Positions 1 through 6,708 of a stretch of 19,542 nt of DNA are shown here, in pieces. This DNA comes from Lachnospiraceae bacterium (GTDB taxonomy: Bacteria; Bacillota; Clostridia; Lachnospirales; Lachnospiraceae), in assembly GCA_014804495.1 (NCBI GenBank), contig JAAUZS010000102.1, positions 1 to 19,542 on the forward strand. The letters run 5' to 3'. Both the position numbers and the translations under genes were made by a program. Within the stretch, counting starts at the first letter, position 1. Each line of letters begins with the position of its first letter. The notes under the pieces are model-generated. The model saw only the letters and a program-made list of their open reading frames with translations. It was not told the origin of the DNA and ran no database searches.

Positions 1-408
1 CCGATGATGCTGGTCATGTTTGTATGCTTTGCGCTGGAATATGAAGTATATGAAATGTTCCTGCCATATGCCGTTATTTTGGGTGTGGTGGTGATGTTTG
101 TTAGCACGTTGTCTTACTTTTTATATGATCCTTACCGTCAGGATAAGAAAATGGTGCAGGATGCAAAAAAGAAAATCCGTGATATTGAGCGGACGGTAGA
201 GAAGGAAGTCAGGAAAGAGCAGAAAGAAATCAGGAGAGAACAGAAAAAGCAGGAGAAAGGTGAGGGAAAATTCAGGAAGTTCTTCAAACATTTTAAACCA
301 ATTAATAAAAAAGAAGATGTGGAACAAAATGTTTTAGAACAACCGGAACAGACCTTTTCGATTGTGGAAAAAAAGGTTGTGGCTTTGGATAAAGCTGCTG
401 AGAAATAG
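1..408 (+). CDS. C-terminal part of a membrane protein with a charged cytoplasmic tail (5' end outside window)
   Basis: The reading frame is open from the first base (CCG, then ATG at 4), so the protein probably begins upstream and only its last 135 or so residues are visible. Seen: a hydrophobic stretch at the edge (MMLVMFVCFALEY), a second one (PYAVILGVVVMFVSTLSYFLY), then a long, highly charged Lys/Glu/Arg region with heptad character (KKKIRDIERTVEKEVRKEQK) likely to form a helix or coiled coil in the cytoplasm. The TAG stop at 406-408 is followed within a few bases by a strong terminator, which marks the end of the transcription unit. I do not recognise the family. Nothing links it to the downstream Fic gene apart from proximity. 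Confidence 0.6.
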   Translation, partial: PMMLVMFVCFALEYEVYEMFLPYAVILGVVVMFVSTLSYFLYDPYRQDKKMVQDAKKKIRDIERTVEKEVRKEQKEIRREQKKQEKGEGKFRKFFKHFKPINKKEDVEQNVLEQPEQTFSIVEKKVVALDKAAEK

Positions 409-414
409 ATAATG

Positions 415-460
415 TTGCTCCCAAATGATGCATTGATTTGGGAGCAAGTTTTCTTTTTTT
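415..460 (+). terminator. Rho-independent terminator of the upstream membrane-protein gene
   Basis: A perfect 12-bp stem, TTGCTCCCAAAT (415-426) with ATTTGGGAGCAA (436-447), encloses a 9-base loop and is followed by a T-rich tail (449-460). It begins 7 bases after the preceding stop codon. It covers the ATG at 412 that would open a longer fic frame, which argues against translation starting there. Confidence 0.85.
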
Positions 461-585
461 GGGAGAAAGAATATTCTTTATCTCAATTGAACAAACTGAA
501 TGTAACATATTTTTCACCCAATATAATTGCTTTTCTCCCAAAAACACAGTATAATTGGGAGAAAGAAAATAAACTTGGGAGAAAG
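438..585. repeat. Cluster of TTGGGAGAAAG repeats (candidate operator) upstream of fic
   Basis: Exact TTGGGAGAAAG copies lie at 459-469, 555-565 and 575-585. A near copy (TTGGGAGCAA) sits in the terminator arm at 438-447. One inverted copy (TTTTCTCCCAAA) is at 531-542 and a weaker inverted copy (TTTTCACCCAA) at 511-521. The copies at 555 and 575 are 20 bp apart, about two helical turns. The 531-542 copy lies in the spacer of the fic promoter, the 555-565 copy touches its -10, and the 575-585 copy contains the Shine-Dalgarno sequence. This placement fits a repressor-binding array. The binding protein is unknown; autoregulation by the Fic protein's C-terminal winged helix is my inference. Confidence 0.6.
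527..555 (+). promoter_or_regulatory. Promoter of fic
   Basis: TTGCTT (527-532) and TATAAT (550-555) are separated by 17 bases, close to the sigma-A consensus. Transcription would begin near 562, giving a leader of about 33 bases before the GTG at 595. A second TATAAT at 522-527 lacks a good -35. The spacer holds an inverted copy of the TTGGGAGAA repeat, so occupancy of that site should block polymerase. Confidence 0.6.
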
Positions 586-594
586 GGTATTAGT

Positions 595-1659
595 GTGAAG
601 GCTTTTGATTATTCAAAATTAGCGGACAGAACCTGGGATAATGAAATAGTATCTTATCTTACGCAAATTCATGAATTTAAAGGAAAACAGGAATTATATA
701 TCAGACAAAAACCGGTAGAGTTGGAGCGCCTTGTAGAGATAGCCAAAATACAAAGTACCGAAGCTTCCAACAGAATTGAAGGAATCGTAACTACAAGTGC
801 CCGTCTTAAGCAGCTTGTTGAAGATAAGACAACTCCCAGAAATAGAGACGAAAAGGAAATCTTGGGATATAGAAATGCATTGAACATTGTTCATGAAAGT
901 CATGAGCATATATCTGTTTCACCCAATTATATTTTGCAGTTACATGGTGAATTGCTTAAGCATACAGCATTTTCGTATGGAGGAAAATTTAAAACAACAG
1001 CTAATGAGATTGCAAAGACATTATCTGACGGAACAAAGGAAGTTATTTTTTCTCCGCTGGAGCCATATGAGACACCTGATGCAGTAATGTCATTGTGTGA
1101 AGCGTATAGAAATGAATTAGACAGAGGGATTGTTGATCCATTGATTCTTATCCCCTGTTTTATATTGGATTTCCTTTGCATACATCCGTTTAATGATGGT
1201 AATGGAAGAATGAGCCGTCTGTTAACGTTGTTGTTGTTATATAAAAATGGATATATGGTTGGACAATATATCAGTATTGAAAAGGCTATTGCGGATACAA
1301 AAGAAAGTTACTATGATGTGCTTGCAGTTGCTGATCAAGGGTGGCATACGGATGAAAATGACCCGAAGGAGTTTATTAAGTATATGCTTGGTATTATTCT
1401 TTCGTGTTACAGAGAATTTGAAAGTCGTGTAGGTTTTGTATGGCAGTCAGGCGCGAAAAGCACATCATATGATATTGTTAAGCAATATACAAATTCTAAG
1501 ATAGGTACATTTACGAAACAGGATGCTCTGGCAGGATGTCCGACTCTTGGAAGTTCGTCTGTGGAGGCAGCACTGAAAAGACTGGTTAGTGAAGGCGCGA
1601 TCAAGAGACTTGGTTCAGGACGAAAAACGCATTATGTAAGAAAAGAAGAATATAAATGA
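595..1659 (+). CDS. Fic family protein (probable protein AMP-transferase), GTG start
   Basis: Fic enzymes transfer AMP (occasionally another phosphate-containing group) from a nucleotide to a hydroxyl side chain of a target protein. The signature HPFNDGNGR is present at residues 197-205 of a 354-residue product, with the catalytic His197 and the anion-binding GNGR. An N-terminal inhibitory-helix motif SNRIEG (58-63, Glu62) marks the class in which the autoinhibitory segment is within the same chain, so no separate antitoxin is needed. The C-terminal 60 residues (TFTKQDALAG...SSSVEAALKRL...RKTHYV) look like a winged helix-turn-helix. I chose the GTG at 595 because GGGAGAAAGGG (577-587) is well spaced before it, and because the longer frame from 412 begins inside a terminator and translates repeat DNA. 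The substrate is unknown. Regulation through the upstream repeat cluster is likely. Confidence 0.88.
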   Translation: MKAFDYSKLADRTWDNEIVSYLTQIHEFKGKQELYIRQKPVELERLVEIAKIQSTEASNRIEGIVTTSARLKQLVEDKTTPRNRDEKEILGYRNALNIVHESHEHISVSPNYILQLHGELLKHTAFSYGGKFKTTANEIAKTLSDGTKEVIFSPLEPYETPDAVMSLCEAYRNELDRGIVDPLILIPCFILDFLCIHPFNDGNGRMSRLLTLLLLYKNGYMVGQYISIEKAIADTKESYYDVLAVADQGWHTDENDPKEFIKYMLGIILSCYREFESRVGFVWQSGAKSTSYDIVKQYTNSKIGTFTKQDALAGCPTLGSSSVEAALKRLVSEGAIKRLGSGRKTHYVRKEEYK

Positions 1660-1692
1660 CAAAGAAACATGATGGTCACGTTATAGGAAGCA

Positions 1693-1743
1693 TGCACATA
1701 CAATATTTATGATAATGTATAATTTTGACTAAGCAAGTCAAAA
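1693..1743 (+). promoter_or_regulatory. Weak promoter and 8-bp inverted repeat before the S8 protease gene
   Basis: TATAAT at 1718-1723 is preceded by a poor -35 candidate (TGCACA, 1693-1698, 19-base spacer). Directly downstream lies a perfect inverted repeat, TTTTGACT (1723-1730) and AGTCAAAA (1736-1743), with a 5-base loop. Its right arm abuts the AAGGAG ribosome binding site. It could be an operator at the transcription start or a hairpin that limits translation. Function is inferred only from position. Confidence 0.4.
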
Positions 1744-1753
1744 AGGAGCGCTC

Positions 1754-3667
1754 ATGGCTTCCCAAAAGTTTGAAAATCTGCTGAATCTGGCATTGGAAAC
1801 TCCGATGGATGAACGTGACAAATCATTGGAACTGAATATCGGTTATGAACAAGAGGACAATACCTGGGAGATTATCATAAAATATCATGGTAATCTGCAA
1901 CAGGGATTGTCCTCACTTTTGTCTCTGCCACGTGGAAGATTAATACAGATAGAGGAGTTAATTGCGGGATATGCTATTTTGATTGTGCCGGAGTCTTTGC
2001 TGGATGCTGTGGCAGAGGTAGAAGAAATTGAATATATAGAGAAGCCTAAGCGGCTTTTTTTTGATATTCTGCAAGGGAAAACCGCATCATGTATTTTGAC
2101 GGGAAACTCTGTTGTTTCATCGCTGCGGGGGCAGGGGGTTTTAGTGGCGGTAATAGATTCCGGGATTTCATGGCGAAACCGGGATTTCAGAAATGCGGAC
2201 GGAACGAGCAGAATCCTCTTTTTATGGGATCAGACATTGCAGGCCGAGCGGGTATGGGAACAGATTGTAATGAGAAATTTGCTTCCGGAAGAAAGAAAAG
2301 AAGAATATGCGCCGCCTGACGGTTTCCTGACGGGAGTGGAATTTGACAGGGCACAGATTAATGAAGCGTTGAATGCCTCTTCGGAGATTGATGGAAATCT
2401 GTTGGTTCCGAGTGTGGATACATCGGGGCATGGAACAGCGGTGGCAGGCATAGCGGCGGGAAGCGGAGAAGGCTATGGAAGCGTCTATGAAGGCGTTGCT
2501 CCGCAAAGCGAACTAATCATTGTGAAGCTTGGAACTCCCAGAGCAAATTCGTTTCCGAGGACGACAGAGCTGATGCGTGCGTTAACCTATGTAGTCAGAA
2601 AATCTTTGGAATTACGCAGCCCCATTTCTATCAACCTCAGCTTTGGCAATACCTACGGTGCGCATAACGGCACTTCACTGCTGGAGAGATTTATTGATAA
2701 TGTTTCGGAGATAGGAAGGAGCGTCATCTGTGTGGGAAGCGGTAACGAGGGAGCCTCCGGAGGGCATACCGGTGGAAGCGTTGGTACGAATACCGGCTCA
2801 GCATCTGGCGGTACGACAGCAGGCGGCAGTTTGGCAGGCAGAGCGGTGGGAGAAGCACGGGCGATTGTGGAGCTGGTTGTGGGTAATTATGAAACAGGGC
2901 TGAATGTCCAGCTCTGGAAAGATTACGCAGATATCTATAATGTTAGATTAATATCTCCTATCGGGGAAGAGTTTAATATAAATACAGGCAGAGCCGGTAA
3001 ACAGACCTTTATTTTAGAGCAGACGAGGATCCTTTTATATAACGGTGAACCTGCTCCATACATGACCAGTCAGGAAATCTATTTCGATTTTCTTCCGAGA
3101 GGAAACGGAAGCTATATTAACAGCGGCGTATGGACATTTGTTTTGGAACCTGTCAAAACAGTGACAGGTAATTATACGCTGTACCTTCCTTCCGAAACTG
3201 TGCGCTCCGGGCAGACTCGTTTCGTCAGACCTACGCCGGATATAACATTGACTATTCCGTCTACAGCCTCCAAAGTAATTACAGTGGGGGCTTATGAGAC
3301 TCAGCTGGAGGCATATGCGGATTTCTCAGGCAGGGGATATCTGTATCAGGACAGACTTGGCAGCCGCATCGACGGTTCTTTAGTAAAGCCGGATATTACT
3401 GCTCCGGGAGTCAATATTTTGGCACCAACCCGGGAAGGGACATATGCTCCCGTCACAGGAACTTCTTTTGCCACACCGTTTGTCACAGGAGCGGCAGCGT
3501 TATTGATGCAGTGGGGGATTGTAAACGGCAACGACCCGTATCTATACGGTGAAAAGGTAAAGGCATATCTGCGGAGTGGCGCAAAACCGATAAGGGGAGA
3601 AAATGTATACCCTAATGAGAGAGTTGGGTATGGGGCGCTTTGCTTAAGTGAAAGTCTGCCGATTTGA
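1754..3667 (+). CDS. S8 family (subtilisin-like) serine peptidase, Csp type
   Basis: The 637-residue product has a complete subtilase triad: Asp135 in AVIDSGISW, His226 in DTSGHGTAVAGIAAG and Ser571 in GTSFATPFVTGAAALL, plus the oxyanion-hole Asn331 in GSGNEG. Residues about 30-100 resemble the short inhibitory propeptide of clostridial Csp proteases, and the roughly 240 residues between Asn331 and Ser571 carry an inserted beta-rich domain, also typical of that group. A Gly/Ser/Thr-rich linker (332-362) precedes the insert. There is no signal peptide or membrane segment, as in Csp proteins. Csp proteases of Clostridium perfringens act in spore germination; many Lachnospiraceae carry several related paralogues of unknown role, so the physiological substrate here is open. 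AAGGAG (1743-1748) lies 5 bases before ATG. It stands alone between fic and the toxin-antitoxin pair and ends at a hairpin. Confidence 0.9.
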   Translation: MASQKFENLLNLALETPMDERDKSLELNIGYEQEDNTWEIIIKYHGNLQQGLSSLLSLPRGRLIQIEELIAGYAILIVPESLLDAVAEVEEIEYIEKPKRLFFDILQGKTASCILTGNSVVSSLRGQGVLVAVIDSGISWRNRDFRNADGTSRILFLWDQTLQAERVWEQIVMRNLLPEERKEEYAPPDGFLTGVEFDRAQINEALNASSEIDGNLLVPSVDTSGHGTAVAGIAAGSGEGYGSVYEGVAPQSELIIVKLGTPRANSFPRTTELMRALTYVVRKSLELRSPISINLSFGNTYGAHNGTSLLERFIDNVSEIGRSVICVGSGNEGASGGHTGGSVGTNTGSASGGTTAGGSLAGRAVGEARAIVELVVGNYETGLNVQLWKDYADIYNVRLISPIGEEFNINTGRAGKQTFILEQTRILLYNGEPAPYMTSQEIYFDFLPRGNGSYINSGVWTFVLEPVKTVTGNYTLYLPSETVRSGQTRFVRPTPDITLTIPSTASKVITVGAYETQLEAYADFSGRGYLYQDRLGSRIDGSLVKPDITAPGVNILAPTREGTYAPVTGTSFATPFVTGAAALLMQWGIVNGNDPYLYGEKVKAYLRSGAKPIRGENVYPNERVGYGALCLSESLPI

Positions 3668-3685
3668 AATTGAGATTGTTTTTGT

Positions 3686-3735
3686 TTAATAAACACTTTA
3701 TTCATCATATAGGTGTTGAATAAAGCGTTTATTAA
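3686..3735 (+). terminator. Terminator-like hairpin after the S8 protease gene
   Basis: An 18-bp stem with a single mismatch (arms 3686-3703 and 3718-3735, core AATAAACACTTTATTC) and a 14-base loop begins 18 bases after the protease stop. The following GTTTTGATAGATTATTTTTAT is T-rich but interrupted. The stem is very AT-rich, so termination efficiency is uncertain. Confidence 0.6.
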
Positions 3736-3764
3736 GTTTTGATAGATTATTTTTATATTTACTG

Positions 3765-3775
3765 AGTATTATACT
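3765..3775. promoter_or_regulatory. Putative promoter -10 with palindrome before the toxin-antitoxin pair
   Basis: AGTATTATACT (5-bp arms around a central T) contains TATTAT and TATACT, either of which could be a -10 element; no convincing -35 is visible. Type II toxin-antitoxin operons are normally repressed at a palindrome over the promoter, and this is the only such dyad in the gap. Low confidence. Confidence 0.3.
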
Positions 3776-3858
3776 AACTATACAAAATTGTTAAAAGGTG
3801 GTATGATATGTGTAAGAAAATAAAAGAAAGCAAAGTAGTGGAGAAGGAGGAACTGGTA

Positions 3859-4020
3859 ATGAGTGTAGCAGCGAATTTAGAAAGACCTTGTACAATCTCA
3901 GAATCTATTATGCAATCATGTAAGGAAGTAAAGAATATGCGTGAAGGCAGAACTTCTAAACGTTCCTTAAATGACTTATTTGCGAATATTGAAAAATGGA
4001 GCAAAGAGGTAGAAAAATAA
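3859..4020 (+). CDS. Small antitoxin-like protein of a type II toxin-antitoxin pair
   Basis: The 53-residue product (MSVAANLERPCTISESIMQS, then ...REGRTSKRSLNDLFANIEKW) sits directly before a RelE/ParE-like toxin, and its TAA stop is immediately adjacent to the toxin ATG. That size, order and zero spacing are typical of an antitoxin that neutralises its partner by direct binding. I chose ATG 3859 because AAGGAGG (3844-3850) is ideally placed 8 bases upstream. An in-frame ATG at 3808 with AAAGGTGG before it would give 70 residues and cannot be excluded. I see no clear ribbon-helix-helix or helix-turn-helix motif, so whether it binds DNA alone is uncertain. The basic middle and the C-terminal LFANIEKWSKEVE segment look like the toxin-wrapping part. 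Confidence 0.7.
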   Translation: MSVAANLERPCTISESIMQSCKEVKNMREGRTSKRSLNDLFANIEKWSKEVEK

Positions 4021-4377
4021 ATGTATACTGTTATACCCACTGAACAGTTTGAAAAAGATGTAAAGTATTATATTAAGAAAAAGGGATTCACCCATATCGG
4101 TGCGGATATTAAAGCAATAACGGATGAATTGGAAAAAGGAAATCTGATAGGGTCAGAAATTCCGGGATTAAAAATTCCAACGGATGGGCATACCTTTAAA
4201 GTAAGATCAGCAAATACAGATACTAAGGCAGGACAGTCTAATGGGTATCGTATTATTTATTATGCAGTTCGGGATGATGAGGAAGTGTATCTATTAACAA
4301 TATATTATAAAAAGGATGATAACAGGATACCGACTAATCAGGAAATTATAGAGTTGGTAGAAACTTATTGCATGTAG
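4021..4377 (+). CDS. RelE/ParE-superfamily toxin (type II toxin-antitoxin)
   Basis: The 118-residue product has the RelE-fold layout: an N-terminal helical pair (TEQFEKDVKYYIKKKGFTHI), a beta strand with basic residues (HTFKVRSAN), and the characteristic GYRIIYYAVRDDEEVYLLTIYYKK core, where the Gly-Tyr-Arg and following strands build the active or target-binding surface. RelE members are usually ribosome-dependent mRNA endonucleases; ParE members poison gyrase. The sequence alone does not decide which applies here. The basic residues after Gly-rich KAGQSNGYR favour the RelE/HigB style. It is translated from the antitoxin transcript with AGAGG at 4005-4009. It lies about 200 bases before the Wadjet operon and is separated from it by a hairpin. 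Confidence 0.8.
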   Translation: MYTVIPTEQFEKDVKYYIKKKGFTHIGADIKAITDELEKGNLIGSEIPGLKIPTDGHTFKVRSANTDTKAGQSNGYRIIYYAVRDDEEVYLLTIYYKKDDNRIPTNQEIIELVETYCM

Positions 4378-4405
4378 GGTAGTAAAGAGCTGTTCGATAC
4401 AGGGT

Positions 4406-4430
4406 AAAAGCTGTGTTGATCAGCTTTTTC
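4406..4430 (+). terminator. Terminator of the toxin-antitoxin operon
   Basis: The stem AAAAGCTG (4406-4413) with CAGCTTTT (4421-4428) has a 7-base loop and runs into a short T run (4425-4429). It lies 29 bases after the toxin stop and separates this unit from the Wadjet promoter. Confidence 0.65.
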
Positions 4431-4474
4431 TGATAGTGAGTATCACATTTTGTAAAACTCTCCGATAAGAGTAG

Positions 4475-4503
4475 TTGCACAAGCAATATATTTTAGATAT
4501 AAT
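4475..4503 (+). promoter_or_regulatory. Promoter of the Wadjet jetABCD operon
   Basis: TTGCAC (4475-4480), a 17-base spacer and TATAAT (4498-4503) match the sigma-A consensus closely. A small dyad, ACTCT (4457-4461) with AGAGT (4468-4472), lies just upstream of the -35. A second possible element, CTGACA (4508-4513) with TATAAT (4529-4534) at 15 bases, lies downstream. The leader is about 65-70 bases. Confidence 0.7.
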
Positions 4504-4577
4504 TAATCTGACAAGATATAGTAAATGATATAATCGGCAATAAAGCAAGCTGGCAGGAAGGAATAATTACAGCCGTC

Positions 4578-5957
4578 ATGAAAACCTTATTCGATATTCT
4601 ACCGGCTGATTTTTTTAAGCCGCTGACAAGTAAATACCGGCAGGAGTATGCAGATTGCATCATGCAGCTTTTCAATGCCTTCAAACCGGAAATTTCCTAT
4701 GGCGTGAATCGGGAAATTGTAGTCAAGGAATTGACGGACTATTTTGAAGCTGATGATACAGATATGAGCTTTGATGATGAGGTCTATGTATCCGATGCGA
4801 GGGAGAAGGCAAACGGAGTCATAGCCACACTGAAGAAGTGCGGCTGGATAGAATACGAGCAGGAGACGAATCACCAGATTAATGTGATTTTATGTGAATA
4901 TGCGATTCCTGTGATTGACAGCATGAATCGTATCGTCCGTGAGGAAGAGGCGGAGTATCAGGGTATTATCTCGCAAATTCATGCGAGTTTACAGAACGAG
5001 GAATTGTACGGTAAACCTTATGAATTGATTATTAAGGGTGTACAGGAGAATACAGAACGTCTTTTATCAGAGTTAAAGAAGCTGAATGCCAGCATCAAGC
5101 GGCATATGGATCAGCAGACGAATGATATGGATGCGGAAGAAATCTTAGATCACTTCTTTGAGTATCACAAAAATATCGGATCAAAGGCATATCTGAGAAT
5201 GAAGACCAGTGAGAACATTTCTTATTTTCGGACAGCGATCATAGAGCGCATTGAGCGGATAATGGAAAGCACAGAGATTATGGAACGGGCGACAGCAGGT
5301 TACATAGAGGTGGAGGAGATTGATGATCGGGAGAAGGCGTATGATGAGGTAATCTCCATGCTGATTGATATTAAGTCCTCATTCTATCGTTTGGATGATA
5401 TCATAGATGAAATTGACAGAAAGCATGCGCGATATATTCGCAGTGCGGTAATGCGGGCACGTTTTTTACTGGCAACCGGCAATAATCTGGAAGGGAAGTT
5501 GTCCAAAATAATAGATTTGTATGTACAGCAGATGAACAACGAAGAGGAAGAATCCTTTGAGGGGTTGTTTTCCCTGTACCCGCAAAACTATATTTCACCG
5601 GAATCGCTACAGACAATTCCAGTCACTAAGAAAATGGATACAATCAGCGGATTCTCGAACCAGGCGCAGATGAGTGAGGCGGACAGGCTATTGTATAAAG
5701 AAGCACTGAGGAGAAAGAACCGAAGCCGTTTTTCACGCAAGAATATCAATGAGTATGTTGTGAATTTATTAGGAGACAGGGATAAGATGCCGGTTACGGA
5801 GGTGCCGGTGGAATCCGTCAGGGATTTGATCCGTATTATCTATATCAGTATCTATTCCGGTAACCGGTCCAATAATTATGAAATCAGCCGAAGCGGAAAA
5901 CAAGTGGAGATGCAGGGATATTCGCTGCCATATTTTGATATTGTTAAGAAGAGATAG
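4578..5957 (+). CDS. jetA: Wadjet system protein JetA (kleisin-like subunit)
   Basis: Wadjet is an SMC-related defence complex that recognises and cleaves small circular DNA, restricting plasmid transformation. JetA is its kleisin, bridging the two JetC ATPase heads. Seen: 459 residues beginning MKTLFDILPADFFKPLTSKY, the opening I associate with the JetA family formerly named DUF5716; winged-helix-like character in the first 115 residues; a mainly helical middle (about 125-330) with long amphipathic stretches; and a basic C-terminal part (RRKNRSRFSRKNINEYVVNLLGDR) before a final small domain. It is the first gene of a jetABCD set, in the canonical order. Its ATG lacks a well-spaced Shine-Dalgarno: the nearest (AAGGA, 4558-4562) is 15 bases upstream, so initiation may be weak. 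Family assignment rests on the N-terminal signature plus the three unmistakable partners. Confidence 0.9.
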   Translation: MKTLFDILPADFFKPLTSKYRQEYADCIMQLFNAFKPEISYGVNREIVVKELTDYFEADDTDMSFDDEVYVSDAREKANGVIATLKKCGWIEYEQETNHQINVILCEYAIPVIDSMNRIVREEEAEYQGIISQIHASLQNEELYGKPYELIIKGVQENTERLLSELKKLNASIKRHMDQQTNDMDAEEILDHFFEYHKNIGSKAYLRMKTSENISYFRTAIIERIERIMESTEIMERATAGYIEVEEIDDREKAYDEVISMLIDIKSSFYRLDDIIDEIDRKHARYIRSAVMRARFLLATGNNLEGKLSKIIDLYVQQMNNEEEESFEGLFSLYPQNYISPESLQTIPVTKKMDTISGFSNQAQMSEADRLLYKEALRRKNRSRFSRKNINEYVVNLLGDRDKMPVTEVPVESVRDLIRIIYISIYSGNRSNNYEISRSGKQVEMQGYSLPYFDIVKKR

Positions 5958-6066
5958 AGCCATAATATATTTAAGATAATTTAAGCACGAGTTTGAAAAA
6001 GAGATGACTCAGACATCGTTTGTGCCGCCGATGACGGCATGGATAATAAGTATAAAGGACACAAGT

Positions 6067-6708
6067 ATGTTTGAAGAATTAATAGAATCCACCGCACAGA
6101 AAGAGAAATTCCGTGTCGCGGCTAACAAACTGTTAAATCAGTGCTTTCTGTTACGGAAGCGGGAGGACACTAAGAAAGAATATATTTTCGTAAGGCAGAA
6201 TCGGGAATTGTTCATTCCATTTTTCGACCTGCTGGGGTACGAACTGAAAATCAATGAGGATCAGGGGGTGATCGGCATTGTCAATCAATTCGGGACGGGA
6301 AGGCTTTCGCTTGGCAAATATGAGAGTATCTATCTGCTGATTCTCCGGATTCTGTATGTGGAAAAGCGTAAGGAACTGGGAACTTTCACAGAGGAAGTGA
6401 CGGTTCTTATGGAAGAAATCAGAGAGAAGTATGCGATGCTTAAGATTAAGGCGAAACCGTTGTTGGACAAGGGGATTGAACGGCATATGACCAGCCTGTT
6501 CCGCAGATATAACCTGATTCGTAATCTGGACAGTGACGTCAGCCAGCTGGATGCCCGAATTATTATCTATCCATCGATTCTCATGGCGGTGACGGTGGAG
6601 GATATCAATGAGTATTATACGATGACGGAACAGAAACTTAGGGAGTATTCCGGAGGGAATGCAGATGGAGAATCAGAAGAAGATTATGACCAGAGTGCAG
6701 TTGATTAA
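6067..6708 (+). CDS. jetB: Wadjet system protein JetB (DUF4194, KITE-like subunit)
   Basis: JetB is the KITE-type partner that binds the kleisin JetA and completes the SMC-like complex. The 213-residue product opens MFEELIESTAQKEKFRVAAN, typical of DUF4194 proteins, and contains two winged-helix-like halves (LLNQCFLLRKRED... and ...LSLGKYESIYLLILRILYVE). I place the start at 6067, where AAAGGA (6054-6059) is 7 bases upstream. The frame is open back to an ATG at 6004, but that start has no usable ribosome binding site and adds 21 hydrophobic residues that do not look like the family. The gap to jetA is then 109 bases. The acidic C-terminal tail (GESEEDYDQSAVD) is encoded in the overlap with jetC, pointing to translational coupling. 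Confidence 0.9.
   Translation: MFEELIESTAQKEKFRVAANKLLNQCFLLRKREDTKKEYIFVRQNRELFIPFFDLLGYELKINEDQGVIGIVNQFGTGRLSLGKYESIYLLILRILYVEKRKELGTFTEEVTVLMEEIREKYAMLKIKAKPLLDKGIERHMTSLFRRYNLIRNLDSDVSQLDARIIIYPSILMAVTVEDINEYYTMTEQKLREYSGGNADGESEEDYDQSAVD

Noticed and set aside
412..594. N-terminal extension of the Fic protein from ATG 412
   Set aside because: It overlaps a perfect terminator stem and the repeat array, has no ribosome binding site, and transcription likely starts near 562.
6004..6066. N-terminal extension of JetB from ATG 6004
   Set aside because: No spaced Shine-Dalgarno, residues unlike the DUF4194 start, and ATG 6067 has AAAGGA at 7 bases.
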